From: Streptomyces sp. NRRL S-37
GTDB taxonomy: Bacteria; Actinomycetota; Actinomycetes; Streptomycetales; Streptomycetaceae
Length of the DNA: 64,000 nt
Direction: 5' to 3'
NCBI RefSeq assembly: GCF_000721605.1
Contig: NZ_JOIZ01000004.1
Location: 124,001-188,000 of the forward strand
The translations under genes were made by a program, and so were the position numbers. Below the pieces are notes generated by a model that was given only the letters and a program-made list of their open reading frames with translations, searched no databases and had not been told where the DNA came from. Shown here one piece after another: positions 18,249 to 27,452 of this stretch (position 1 is the first letter of the stretch; every line of letters begins with the position of its first letter).

Positions 18249-19763
18249 GTGAGCGACATCCCCGGCGAGAACGATCAGCCAGACCCTCTCGACTCCTTCG
18301 ACGAGATCATCGACGCGGAGACCACCCGCGACCCCGACCTCGCCGTGATCGAGGCGGGCAGCCGCACCCTGCGCACCCAGGGGGGCCCGCCCCAGGCGGA
18401 CGTGCCCGCCCGCCCCGCCGACCCCGAGGTCGACAAGGCCCTGCGCGAGGTCGAGGCGGAGCTCGCCACCCGCTGGGGCGAGACCAAGCTCGAGCCCTCG
18501 GTCGCCCGCATCGCCGCGCTGATGGACGTCCTGGGCGAGCCCCAGCGCTCGTACCCCTCGATCCACATCACCGGCACCAACGGCAAGACCTCCACCGCCC
18601 GCATGATCGAGGCCCTCCTCGGCGCCTTCGAGCTGCGCACCGGCCGCTACACCTCCCCGCACGTCCAGTCGATCACCGAGCGGATCAGTCTCGACGGGGC
18701 GCCCGTGACCGCCGAGCGGTTCATCGAGACGTACCGGGACATCAAGCCGTACGTCGAGATGGTCGACTCCGCGCAGGAGTACCGGCTGTCGTTCTTCGAG
18801 GTGCTGACCGGCATGGCGTACGCCGCCTTCGCCGACGCGCCCGTGGACGTGGCGGTCGTCGAGGTCGGCATGGGCGGCAGCTGGGACGCGACGAACGTGA
18901 TCGACGGCGGGGTCGCCGTGGTGACGCCGATCGACCTCGACCACACCGACCGGCTCGGCACCACGCCCGCCGAGATCGCCGGCGAGAAGGCCGGCATCGT
19001 CAAGCGGGACGCGACGGTGATCATGGCGCAGCAGCCGGTGGACGCCGCGCAGGTGCTGCTGAAGAAGGCCGTGGAGGTGGACGCGACGGTGGCCCGCGAG
19101 GGCCTGGAGTTCGGGGTGGTGGCCCGGCAGGTCGCCGTCGGCGGCCAGCTGGTCACGCTGCGCGGACTGGGCGGCGAGTACCCCGAGGTGTACCTGCCGC
19201 TGCACGGCGAGCACCAGGCGCACAACGCGGCCGTGGCGCTCGCCGCCGTGGAGGCGTTCTTCGGCGTCGGCGCGCAGCACGCCCGGACGCTGGACATCGA
19301 CACCGTGCGCAAGGCGTTCGCCGCCGTCGCCTCCCCGGGCCGGCTGGAGGTCGTACGGCGGTCGCCGACCGTCGTCCTGGACGCCGCCCACAATCCGGCG
19401 GGCGCGCGGGCGGCGGCCGCGGCGATCGGGGAGGCGTTCCAGTTCAGCCGGCTCATCGGCGTGGTCGGCGCGAGCGGTGACAAGAACGTGCGCGAGCTGC
19501 TGGAGGCGTTCGAGCCGGTCTTCGCCGAGGTCGTCGTCACCCAGAACTCCAGCCACCGCGCGATGGACGCCGACGAGCTGGCGGGCATCGCCGTCGAGGT
19601 GTTCGGCGAGGACCGCGTCCAGGTCGAGCCGCGGCTGCCGGACGCCCTGGAGGCCGCGATCACGCTGGCCGAGGAGGAGGGCGAGTTCGCGGGCGGCGGT
19701 GTGCTCGTCACCGGTTCCGTCATCACCGTCGGCGAGGCCCGACTGCTCCTGGGGAAGGGCTGA
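18249..19763 (+). CDS. folC: bifunctional folylpolyglutamate synthase/dihydrofolate synthase
   Basis: A Mur-ligase-family enzyme adding glutamate to folates and forming dihydrofolate from dihydropteroate; 504 residues from GTG 18249. A TAGACT hexamer 7 bases upstream points to leaderless initiation. An acidic N-terminal extension of about 60 residues precedes the core. The P-loop GTNGKTS is at 109-115, the omega/folate segment TSPHVQSITERI follows, and VVLDAAHNPAGA and the DHTDRLG loop are intact. The next gene (DUF4233) starts 6 bases after the stop, so the two are co-transcribed, as in many actinobacteria. Confidence 0.95.
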   Translation: MSDIPGENDQPDPLDSFDEIIDAETTRDPDLAVIEAGSRTLRTQGGPPQADVPARPADPEVDKALREVEAELATRWGETKLEPSVARIAALMDVLGEPQRSYPSIHITGTNGKTSTARMIEALLGAFELRTGRYTSPHVQSITERISLDGAPVTAERFIETYRDIKPYVEMVDSAQEYRLSFFEVLTGMAYAAFADAPVDVAVVEVGMGGSWDATNVIDGGVAVVTPIDLDHTDRLGTTPAEIAGEKAGIVKRDATVIMAQQPVDAAQVLLKKAVEVDATVAREGLEFGVVARQVAVGGQLVTLRGLGGEYPEVYLPLHGEHQAHNAAVALAAVEAFFGVGAQHARTLDIDTVRKAFAAVASPGRLEVVRRSPTVVLDAAHNPAGARAAAAAIGEAFQFSRLIGVVGASGDKNVRELLEAFEPVFAEVVVTQNSSHRAMDADELAGIAVEVFGEDRVQVEPRLPDALEAAITLAEEEGEFAGGGVLVTGSVITVGEARLLLGKG

Positions 19764-19769
19764 GATCCC

Positions 19770-20120
19770 GTGCGTACGCTCTGCTCCTCGACCCTGATCG
19801 GCGAGTTCTTCATCATCGGATTCGCCGGACTGGTCGCGATGAAGGACCAGGACCTGTCCACCGGCACGGTGTGGACGGTCTGCGGTGTCGCGATGTTCCT
19901 GTCCGTGGTCCTGTGCGGGATGGTCACCCGGCCCGGCGGGGTGGCCCTCGGCTGGGCGCTGCAGATCGCCCTGATCGCCTCCGGTGTCTTCGTCCCGATG
20001 ATGTTCTTCATGGGCGCGCTCTTCGCGCTGCTGTGGTGGGCTTCGGTGCACTTCGGGCGAAAGGTGGACGAAGCGAAGGCCCGTTTCGCCGCGCAGGCGG
20101 AGCGGCTTGACGCTGCGTGA
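19770..20120 (+). CDS. DUF4233 membrane protein downstream of folC
   Basis: A 116-residue protein from GTG 19770 with four hydrophobic helices (about 10-25, 33-52, 58-77, 78-96) and a basic/amphipathic C-terminus (GRKVDEAKARFAAQAERL). A four-TM protein directly after folC is the usual context of DUF4233 in actinobacteria. The function is unknown; the fixed linkage suggests a folate or nucleotide-metabolism role but proves none. It is followed by ndk with 65 bp between them. Confidence 0.85.
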   Translation: MRTLCSSTLIGEFFIIGFAGLVAMKDQDLSTGTVWTVCGVAMFLSVVLCGMVTRPGGVALGWALQIALIASGVFVPMMFFMGALFALLWWASVHFGRKVDEAKARFAAQAERLDAA

Positions 20121-20185
20121 CAGATGTCCCGACACGCCCGGTAATCTCGTCCTCCCGCACCACTTCCCGTACAAGGAGTTCCGTC

Positions 20186-20599
20186 GTGACCCAGCGCACC
20201 CTCGTCCTCCTCAAGCCCGACGCCGTACGTCGTGGCCTGACCGGCGAGATCATCAGCCGTATCGAGCGCAAGGCCGGCTGGCAGATCACCGCGCTGGAGC
20301 TGCGGGCCCTGGACCAGGACACGCTGGAGCAGCACTACGGTGAGCACAAGGGAAAGCCGTTCTACGAGCCGCTGGTGGAGTTCATGGCCTCCGGGCCGGT
20401 CGTGGCGATGATCGTCGAGGGTGAGCGGGTCATCGAGGGTGTGCGCCAACTGGCCGGTCCCACCGACCCGATCGCCGCCGCGCCGGGCTCCATCCGCGGC
20501 GACTTCGGTGTGATCGTCCGGGAGAACCTGATCCACGCCTCCGACTCCGAGGAGTCCGCCGAGCGCGAGGTGAAGATCTTCTTCCCGGGCCGCGCGTAA
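20186..20599 (+). CDS. ndk: nucleoside diphosphate kinase
   Basis: A 137-residue kinase transferring the gamma phosphate of ATP to NDPs. GTG 20186 is chosen because ACAAGGAG lies 7-14 bases upstream and VTQRTLVLLKPDAV is the canonical N-terminus. Lys11 of the KPDAV motif is present. One difference stands out: the usual catalytic NXXH(G)SDS segment reads NLIHASDS, with the phospho-accepting His preserved in front of ASDSEESAEREV. The protein ends in FFPGRA. A T-run terminator lies about 80 bases downstream. Confidence 0.96.
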   Translation: MTQRTLVLLKPDAVRRGLTGEIISRIERKAGWQITALELRALDQDTLEQHYGEHKGKPFYEPLVEFMASGPVVAMIVEGERVIEGVRQLAGPTDPIAAAPGSIRGDFGVIVRENLIHASDSEESAEREVKIFFPGRA

Positions 20600-20916
20600 C
20601 CCGCGCACCCGGACGTGCGCGAATCCCGCGCATAACGATCACATCGCGGTGGCGGCCGGCGCGTTTGGCCGCCTGTCGGACGGTCTGGGGGCTTTGCCCC
20701 CGGACCTTTTCTGGCATATGCGTGGCGTTCGGGGGAACGGTTGCCCCCGATGGACCGTCTCCACAAGCAGCGGGGCCCGCCATCTGATGACAATGGCGAA
20801 GACCCTCGCGCGGTGCTCGCGAAGGCGCGTCTACGATGGAAGCATTCACGTCACCGCACCCACCTCGCCGACCTGAGATGCCCTCAAAAGCTCGTGGGAA
20901 GGCCAGCCGAATCCTG
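20600..20916. other. ndk-mreB intergenic region
   Basis: This 317-bp gap holds the ndk terminator (20682-20710), a second weaker stem-loop near 20729-20748 (GGGGGAACGGTTGCCCCC), and the mreB upstream region. TACGAT at 20832-20837 is a possible mreB -10 element, but I see no good -35 at the right distance. No gene is credible here. Confidence 0.55.
20682..20710 (+). terminator. classical intrinsic terminator of ndk
   Basis: GGTCTGGGGGC (20682-20692) pairs with GCCCCCGGACC (20696-20706), with one G-T wobble, a TTT loop and a TTTT tail. A T-tail is unusual for this GC-rich genome. Confidence 0.8.
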
Positions 20917-21948
20917 ATGGGGAACTCAATGTCGTTCATCGGCCGTGACATGGCTGTCGACCTCGGGACCGCCAACACGCTGGTGTACGTCAGGGGTCGT
21001 GGGATCGTACTCAACGAGCCGTCCGTCGTCGCGATCAACACCAACACCGGTGGCATCCTCGCGGTCGGCGCCGAGGCGAAGAAGATGATCGGACGCACCC
21101 CCGGCAACATCGTCGCCGTGCGCCCGCTGAAGGACGGCGTCATCGCCGACTTCGAGATCACCGAGCGGATGCTCCGCTACTTCATCCTGAAGATCCACAA
21201 GCGGCGGTACCTGGCTCGTCCGCGGGTCGTCGTCTGTGTGCCCTCGGGCATCACGGGCGTCGAGCGCCGCGCCGTCATCGAGGCGTCGTCCCAGGCCGGC
21301 GCCCGCCAGGTGCACATCATCGAGGAGCCCATGGCCGCCGCCATCGGCTCCGGTCTGCCTGTCCACGAGGCCACCGGCAACATGGTGGTGGACATCGGCG
21401 GCGGCACCACGGAGGTCGCGGTCATCTCTCTCGGCGGCATCGTCACCGCCCAGTCCATCCGCGTCGCGGGCGACGAGCTGGACAACGCGATCATCCAGCA
21501 CATCAAGAAGGAGTACTCCCTCCTGCTGGGTGAGCGGACGGCCGAACAGATCAAGATCACGATCGGTTCGGCGTACGACCTGGACACCGACGAGCACACC
21601 GAGATCCGCGGCCGGGACCTCGTCTCCGGACTGCCGAAGACCGTCGTCATCTCCGCCGCCGAAGTGCGCAAGGCGATCGAGGAGCCGGTCAACGCCATCG
21701 TGGACGCCGTCAAGACGACCCTCGACAAGTGCCCGCCGGAGCTGTCCGGCGACATCATGGACCGGGGAATCGTTCTGACCGGCGGCGGTGCGCTGCTGCG
21801 CGGCCTCGACGAGCGGCTGCGCCGGGAGACGGGCATGCCGATCCACATCGCCGAGGACCCGCTGGACAGCGTGGCGCTCGGTTCCGGCAAGTGCGTCGAG
21901 GAGTTCGAGGCGCTTCAGCAGGTGCTCGACGCCCAGCCGCGCAGATGA
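20917..21948 (+). CDS. mreB: rod-shape actin homologue MreB
   Basis: A 343-residue bacterial actin from ATG 20917 ([17 protein letters not shown]); an ATG at 20929 with GGGGAA upstream is an alternative. Phosphate-1 motif [10 protein letters not shown], phosphate-2 motif [13 protein letters not shown] and the adenosine motif [11 protein letters not shown] are intact. MreB filaments bind the membrane and scaffold cell-wall synthesis; in Streptomyces the mre cluster is known to matter mainly for spore-wall formation rather than hyphal growth. It heads the mreB-mreC-mreD-pbp2-rodA cluster but is separated from mreC by 188 bp with a hairpin. Confidence 0.97.
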   Translation: MGNSMSFIGRDMAVDLGTANTLVYVRGRGIVLNEPSVVAINTNTGGILAVGAEAKKMIGRTPGNIVAVRPLKDGVIADFEITERMLRYFILKIHKRRYLARPRVVVCVPSGITGVERRAVIEASSQAGARQVHIIEEPMAAAIGSGLPVHEATGNMVVDIGGGTTEVAVISLGGIVTAQSIRVAGDELDNAIIQHIKKEYSLLLGERTAEQIKITIGSAYDLDTDEHTEIRGRDLVSGLPKTVVISAAEVRKAIEEPVNAIVDAVKTTLDKCPPELSGDIMDRGIVLTGGGALLRGLDERLRRETGMPIHIAEDPLDSVALGSGKCVEEFEALQQVLDAQPRR

Positions 21949-21963
21949 CCCACCTCCTCGACA

Positions 21964-21997
21964 CCGCCGTACGGGACGACCTTCTTCCGTACGGCGG
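21964..21997 (+). terminator. hairpin between mreB and mreC
   Basis: CCGCCGTACGG (21964-21974) pairs perfectly with 21987-21997 around a 12-nt loop, 16 bases after the mreB stop. Because the downstream genes continue on the same strand it may act as a partial terminator, letting mreB be made in excess of mreCD. Confidence 0.6.
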
Positions 21998-22136
21998 ATC
22001 GTTGATATAGAGGCACAAAATCCCCCCATAACGCCTCGAAATGCCGTTGACGCACCTTCAACGCACTTTTCATACACCTGAACAGACCCCCCCCACCTCA
22101 TACCCGTTCTCGACGAGGAAGGCACGGCCGCCGCAC

Positions 22137-23078
22137 GTGAGGGACACACGAGAGAGCCGGCTGCTCCTGGTGCTGCTGATCGCCATCGCGTTCGCACTGA
22201 TCACGGTGGACATCCGCGGCGGGGAGGATTCACCGGTCGACGGTGCCCGGCAGGCCGCGGCGACCGTCTTCGGCCCGATCGAGAACGGCGTGTCCGGCGC
22301 GGTCGACCCGATCGGCAACGCGGTCACCGCCGTCCGCGAGTCCGGCGACCGGCACGACCGGCTCGCCGAGCTGGAGCGGGAGAACGCCGCGCTCAAGGCC
22401 GAACTCGGCAGCGACGACCGCGGCCGCAGCCGCCTCAAGCAGCTCGACAAGCTGCTGAAGGTCTCCGGACAGGGCCAGTACGGAATCAAGGGCGCCCAGG
22501 TCATCGCCATAGGAGCGGCCCAGGGCTTCTCCTGGACCATCACCATCGACGCCGGCGCCGACGACGGCATCGAACGCGACATGACCGTCCTCAACGGCGA
22601 CGGACTCGTCGGCCGCGTCACCACCGTCGGCCCGGACACCGCCACCGTGCTGCTCGCCACCGACCCCGACTTCACCGTCGGCACCCGCATGGAGTCCACC
22701 GACGAACTCGGCTTCGCCTCCGGCCAGGGCGACCGCCCGCTGCGCGTCGAACTCCTCAACGGCAAGGCCGAGATCAAGAAGGGCGACCGCCTGGTCACCT
22801 TCGGCTCGCAGGCCGACAAGCCGTTCGTGCCCGGCGTCCCCGTCGGCGTCGTCTCCCGCGTCGACCCGTCCGGTGGCGACCTCACCCGCACCCTCTCCGT
22901 CACGCCGTTCGTCAGCTTCAGCAAGCTCGACGTCGTCGGCGTCGTCGTCCAGGCCCCCGAGAAGGACCCGCGCGACACGGTGCTGCCCGAGAAGCCGAAG
23001 CCGACCCCCACGCCGACCGTGACGGTGACCGTCACGCCCTCCGCCCCCGCCGACGGCCTCAACCAGCAAGAGCAGTAG
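22137..23078 (+). CDS. mreC: rod-shape-determining protein MreC
   Basis: A 313-residue bitopic membrane protein. GTG 22137 is preferred since RDTRESRLLLVLLIAIAFALI places one TM helix at about 8-25 right after a short basic cytoplasmic tail; the ATG at 22041 would add an unlikely 32 residues. A coiled coil (DRHDRLAELERENAALKAEL, about 66-85) and the beta-barrel MreC domain follow (VGRVTTVGPDTATVLLATD), then a Pro/Thr-rich tail ending in PTPTVTVTVTPSAPAD. It links cytoplasmic MreB to periplasmic transpeptidases. mreD follows 14 bp downstream. Confidence 0.93.
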   Translation: MRDTRESRLLLVLLIAIAFALITVDIRGGEDSPVDGARQAAATVFGPIENGVSGAVDPIGNAVTAVRESGDRHDRLAELERENAALKAELGSDDRGRSRLKQLDKLLKVSGQGQYGIKGAQVIAIGAAQGFSWTITIDAGADDGIERDMTVLNGDGLVGRVTTVGPDTATVLLATDPDFTVGTRMESTDELGFASGQGDRPLRVELLNGKAEIKKGDRLVTFGSQADKPFVPGVPVGVVSRVDPSGGDLTRTLSVTPFVSFSKLDVVGVVVQAPEKDPRDTVLPEKPKPTPTPTVTVTVTPSAPADGLNQQEQ

Positions 23079-23092
23079 GAGCTGACACCCCC

Positions 23093-23761
23093 ATGCGCGT
23101 CAACCGGATCCTGCTCGCCGGCTCGCTGATCGTCGTCGCCCTGGTGATCCAGGTGAGCGTCCTCGCCCGCCTCCACCTCCCGGGCGCCGTCCCCGACCTG
23201 CTGCTGCTCACCGTCCTCGGCCTCGCCCTGGTCTACGGCCATGTCGGCGGCGCCCTCATCGGCTTCGCCGCCGGACTCCTCGTCGACCTCGCCCCGCCCG
23301 CCGACCACGCCGCCGGGCGGTACGCCCTCGTGCTGTGCGTCATCGGCTACCTCGCCGGACTCGTCAAGCCCGAGAGCGGCCAGGTGAAGTCGGCGAGCGG
23401 CCCGATGGTCGTGGTCGTCGCCGCCGCCGTCGGCTCCACCCTGCTCTACGCCGGTGTCGGCTCCCTCGTCGGCGACACCGCCGCCCGCCATGTCGGCCTG
23501 GGCGGACTGCTGTTCACCGCCGCCCTGTACGACCTGCTGCTCGCGCCGTTCGTCGTCCCCGGCGTCATGGCCCTGGCCCGGCGCGCCGAGAACGACCCGC
23601 TCGCCGAGACCAACCCCGCCAAGTCCGGCGACATCGCCTCCGGCTTGATCTCCGGCGGCACCGGACTGCGCATCGGCGGACAGCGCAACGGACTGCGGGT
23701 CAAGGCGGCCCGCGCCCGGGGAGCCCGCGCCGGACGCATCAAGGGGGTCAAGCGCCTGTGA
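23093..23761 (+). CDS. mreD: rod-shape-determining protein MreD
   Basis: A 222-residue membrane protein with about five TM helices in the first 165 residues and a highly basic C-terminal tail (RVKAARARGARAGRIKGVKRL), longer than in Gram-negatives. VPDLLLLTVLGLALVYG and GFAAGLLVDL match the MreD pattern. The start ATG 23093 has AGGAG 11-15 bases upstream. It is probably translated from the same mRNA as mreC. Confidence 0.92.
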   Translation: MRVNRILLAGSLIVVALVIQVSVLARLHLPGAVPDLLLLTVLGLALVYGHVGGALIGFAAGLLVDLAPPADHAAGRYALVLCVIGYLAGLVKPESGQVKSASGPMVVVVAAAVGSTLLYAGVGSLVGDTAARHVGLGGLLFTAALYDLLLAPFVVPGVMALARRAENDPLAETNPAKSGDIASGLISGGTGLRIGGQRNGLRVKAARARGARAGRIKGVKRL

Positions 23762-23876
23762 CCTCGCAGAACTTCACCGGAACGAGTGAACGGGCGGCGG
23801 AACGCGGGCACACGGCCCGGCCGTTCATCACTCGTACCCGCACCGCCGTACGCGCTCCGAGGAAGGAGGAAGCCGC

Positions 23877-26168
23877 GTGACCAACATTCCCGAGACCGGC
23901 CGCAGCCCACGGGTCCAGATCCGGCTCGTCGTCGTCCAGGTCCTCGTCCTCTCCCTCCTCGGCACCCTCGGCGGGCGCCTGTGGTACCTCCAGATCCGCG
24001 AAGGCGACCAGTACGCCAAGGAGGCCTCCGGCAACCACGTCCAGCAGGTCGTCCAGCCCGCGGTCCGCGGCTCCATCCTGGACGCCCGCGGAGTCCCCCT
24101 CGCCGACAACGAGACCCGCCTGGTCGTCTCCGCCTCCCGCACCGACCTGCTGAAGATGAAGGACGACGGCAAGGCGGTCCTCACCAAACTCGCCGGCGTC
24201 CTCGGCATGGACGCCGAGGAGGTCCGGCGGAAGGTCCGCCTCTGCGACGCCGAGACCCCCCAGCCCTGCTGGAACGGCTCGCCGTACCAGCCCATCCCCA
24301 TCACCGACGAGGCCACCCCCAAACAGGCCCTGCAGATCCGCGAGCGCGCCGAGGACTTCCCCGGCATCTCCGCCGAACCGCAGGCCCTGCGCCGCTACCC
24401 GAGCCCCGGCAAGGCCAACACCGCCCAGGTCCTCGGCTACCTCTCGCCCGTCACCGACGAGGAGATCACCAAGGCCCAGGACACCAGCTCGCCCTACCTG
24501 CGCTCCGACATGGTCGGCCGCTCCGGCCTGGAGCGCCAGTACGACCAGCAGCTGCGCGGCAAGGCCGGCGTCACCCGCTACGAGGTCGACAACCTCGGCC
24601 GCGTCATCGGCGAGGCCGAGGCCGACCCCGCCCAGCCCGGCGCCAACCTCGTCACCAGCATCGACGCCCGCGTCCAGCGCATCGCCGAGTACCAGCTGAA
24701 CGAGGCGATGAAGGAAGCCCGCAAGGTCCACGACCACAACACCAACCGCAACTACGAGGCCGACTCCGGCGCCGTCGTCGTCATGGAGGCCAAGACCGGC
24801 CGCGTCGTCGCCATGGCCTCCAACCCCACCTACGACCCCAACGCCTGGGTCGGCGGCATCTCCGCCAAGGACTACGCGAACCTCACCGGCAAGAAGTCCA
24901 ACTACCCGCTGCTCAACCGCGCCATCCAGGGCCAGTCGGCACCCGGCTCCATCTTCAAGGTCATCCCGACGGCCGCCGCCATACAGGCCGGCTACTCCTT
25001 CGAAGGCCCCTACAACTGCTCCAGCTCGTACTCCATCGGCAACCAGGTCTTCAAGAACTTCGAGTCCCAGAACCACGGCCCGATCAGCCTCGGCCGCGCC
25101 CTGGAGGTGTCCTGCGACACCGTCTTCTACGCCCTCGCCCACCAGGAGTGGAAGCGCGACGGCGGCAACAAGCCGAAGAAGAACGCCAACGACTGGTTCT
25201 ACAAGACCGCCCACCAGTTCGGCCTCGGCGAGGAGACCGGCATCGACCTGCCCAACGAGGTCACCGGCCGCGTCCCCGACCGCCAGTGGAAGCTGGACTA
25301 CTGGACGGCCAACAAGGACGCCTGGTGCAAGTACGGGAAGAAGGACGGCACCTACGCGGAGAAGATCGCCTACGAGAACTGCCTCGAAGGCAACCGGCTG
25401 CGCGCGGGTGACTCCGTCAACTACTCCATCGGCCAGGGCGACACGCTCGTCACCCCCATCCAGATGGCCACCATCTACGCGGCCATCTCCAACGGCGGCA
25501 CCCTCTACGACCCCACCGTCGGCAAGGCCGTCATCAGCCCCGACGGCAAGACCGTCACGGAGATCGAGCCCAAGGCGCACGGCAAGCTGCCCACGTCGAA
25601 GAAGACGCTCGCCCAGATAGACGAAGCCCTCGAGGGAGTCGCCACCCGCGGTACGGCCGCGTGGCGATTCGGGGGCTGGCCGCAGGACGAGATCCCGATG
25701 CACGCCAAGACCGGCACCGCCGAGGTCCACGGCAAGCAGACCACCTCGTGGTTCGCCACGTACACCAAGGACTACTCGATCGTCATGACGATCTCCCAGG
25801 GCGGTACGGGCTCCGGCGCCTCGGGCCCCGCCGTGCGCAACATCTACAACGCCCTGTACGGCGTCTCCGAGGACGGCGAGATCGACAAGAAGAAGGCGCT
25901 GCTGCCCACGCCGCAGAAGAGCCTCCCGAAGGTCCGCACGGACGGCACCATCACCTCCCCGAAGATCTCCAAGGACCCCGCCAAGGACCGGGTGTCCCCC
26001 TCGCCCGACGCCCAGGCCACCAACCCGCAGGGCGACGACCCCGCCGGCCCGCAGCAGGCGGGCACGGTCCCCTCACCGGAGAACACCGACCGCCGGACCC
26101 GCCGTCGCCACCGGCGACGACGCGGCGGCACCGGCACCGGAAAGGCACTCCGGAGGACAGCGTCATGA
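23877..26168 (+). CDS. class B penicillin-binding protein 2 (elongasome/spore-wall transpeptidase)
   Basis: A 763-residue transpeptidase from GTG 23877 (GGAAGGAGGAAG upstream). One N-terminal TM (about 18-36), a PBP dimerisation domain, then the catalytic domain with Ser358 in SIFK, S513-V-N, and Lys611 in KTG. The C-terminal 70 residues are Pro/Ser-rich and end in an arginine run (RRTRRRHRRRRGG). It lies between mreD and rodA and overlaps rodA by ATGA, so transpeptidase and SEDS glycosyltransferase are translationally coupled, as expected for a functional pair cross-linking new peptidoglycan with MreBCD. Confidence 0.95.
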   Translation: MTNIPETGRSPRVQIRLVVVQVLVLSLLGTLGGRLWYLQIREGDQYAKEASGNHVQQVVQPAVRGSILDARGVPLADNETRLVVSASRTDLLKMKDDGKAVLTKLAGVLGMDAEEVRRKVRLCDAETPQPCWNGSPYQPIPITDEATPKQALQIRERAEDFPGISAEPQALRRYPSPGKANTAQVLGYLSPVTDEEITKAQDTSSPYLRSDMVGRSGLERQYDQQLRGKAGVTRYEVDNLGRVIGEAEADPAQPGANLVTSIDARVQRIAEYQLNEAMKEARKVHDHNTNRNYEADSGAVVVMEAKTGRVVAMASNPTYDPNAWVGGISAKDYANLTGKKSNYPLLNRAIQGQSAPGSIFKVIPTAAAIQAGYSFEGPYNCSSSYSIGNQVFKNFESQNHGPISLGRALEVSCDTVFYALAHQEWKRDGGNKPKKNANDWFYKTAHQFGLGEETGIDLPNEVTGRVPDRQWKLDYWTANKDAWCKYGKKDGTYAEKIAYENCLEGNRLRAGDSVNYSIGQGDTLVTPIQMATIYAAISNGGTLYDPTVGKAVISPDGKTVTEIEPKAHGKLPTSKKTLAQIDEALEGVATRGTAAWRFGGWPQDEIPMHAKTGTAEVHGKQTTSWFATYTKDYSIVMTISQGGTGSGASGPAVRNIYNALYGVSEDGEIDKKKALLPTPQKSLPKVRTDGTITSPKISKDPAKDRVSPSPDAQATNPQGDDPAGPQQAGTVPSPENTDRRTRRRHRRRRGGTGTGKALRRTAS

Positions 26169-27367
26169 CCGGCGGAGTCAACAGCTTCCAGGTCTCCGGA
26201 TACGGACCGGAGCGGGCCGGCTGGACACGGGTCTTCGCCCGTGACTCCCTGGCCCGGCGCCTCGACTGGCCGATACTGTTCTCGGCGCTCGCCCTGTCCC
26301 TGCTGGGCTCGCTCCTGGTCTACTCGGCCACCCGCAACCGCACCGAACTCAACCAGGGCGACCCCTACTACTTCCTGGTCCGGCACTGGCTCAACACCGG
26401 CATCGGGGTGGCCCTGATGATCGGCGTCCTCTGGCTCGGCCACCGCACCCTGCGCACGGCCGTGCCCCTGCTGTACGGCGCCTCCGTCTTCCTGATCCTG
26501 CTGGTGCTCACCCCGCTGGGCTCCACCATCAACGGCGCCCACTCCTGGATCAAGCTCCCCGGCGGCTTCTCCCTCCAGCCCTCCGAGTTCGTGAAGATCA
26601 CGATCATCCTGGGCATGGCGATGCTGCTCGCCGCCCGCGTCGACGCCGGCGACAAGCCCTACCCCGATCACCGCACGGTCCTCCAGGCCCTCGGACTGGC
26701 CGTCGTCCCCATGCTGATCGTGATGCTCATGCCCGACCTCGGGTCGGTCATGGTCATGGTCATCATCGTGCTCGGTGTGCTGCTCGCCTCCGGCGCCTCC
26801 AACCGCTGGGTCTTCGGCCTGATCGGCGCCGGCGCCGCCGGCGCGGTCACCGTCTGGCAGCTCGGGATCCTCGACGAGTACCAGATCAACCGCTTCGCCG
26901 CCTTCGCCAACCCCGAGCTCGATCCCGCCGGCGTCGGCTACAACACCAACCAGGCCCGCATCGCCATCGGCTCCGGCGGACTGACCGGCTCCGGCCTCTT
27001 CCAGGGCTCCCAGACCACCGGCCAGTTCGTGCCCGAACAGCAGACCGACTTCGTCTTCACCGTCGCCGGTGAGGAACTCGGCTTCGTCGGCGGCGCACTG
27101 ATCATCGGCCTGCTCGGCATCATCCTCTGGCGCGCCTGCCGCATCGCCCGCGACACCACCGACCTGTACGGCACGATCGTCGCCGCCGGCATCGTCGCCT
27201 GGTTCGCCTTCCAGGCCTTCGAGAACATCGGCATGACCCTCGGCATCATGCCCGTCACCGGCCTCCCCCTGCCGTTCGTCTCCTACGGCGGCTCCTCCAT
27301 GTTCGCCGTCTGGCTGGCCGTGGGCCTGCTCCAGTCCATCCGGATACAACGGCCGATGTCCGCGTAG
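26165..27367 (+). CDS. rodA: SEDS-family peptidoglycan glycosyltransferase RodA (Sfr-type)
   Basis: A 400-residue polytopic SEDS protein (about ten TM helices) starting at ATG 26165, which overlaps the pbp2 stop by four bases. Conserved segments are INGAHSWIKLPGGFSLQPSEF split around 120-145, MPDLGSVMV, GLTGSGLFQGSQT and the extracytoplasmic EQQTDFVFTVAGEELGF loop that contains the catalytic Asp of RodA-type polymerases. The N-terminal 35 residues are a cytoplasmic extension. It polymerises lipid II and partners the class B PBP upstream. It ends the mre cluster. Confidence 0.95.
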   Translation: MTGGVNSFQVSGYGPERAGWTRVFARDSLARRLDWPILFSALALSLLGSLLVYSATRNRTELNQGDPYYFLVRHWLNTGIGVALMIGVLWLGHRTLRTAVPLLYGASVFLILLVLTPLGSTINGAHSWIKLPGGFSLQPSEFVKITIILGMAMLLAARVDAGDKPYPDHRTVLQALGLAVVPMLIVMLMPDLGSVMVMVIIVLGVLLASGASNRWVFGLIGAGAAGAVTVWQLGILDEYQINRFAAFANPELDPAGVGYNTNQARIAIGSGGLTGSGLFQGSQTTGQFVPEQQTDFVFTVAGEELGFVGGALIIGLLGIILWRACRIARDTTDLYGTIVAAGIVAWFAFQAFENIGMTLGIMPVTGLPLPFVSYGGSSMFAVWLAVGLLQSIRIQRPMSA

Positions 27368-27452
27368 AGGATGCCGTCCCGGGCGCGGAGCGGCGGCCCA
27401 CCGCCGCTCCGCATCCACGACTGGATTCGCCCGCGGCGGATACATTCACCTC

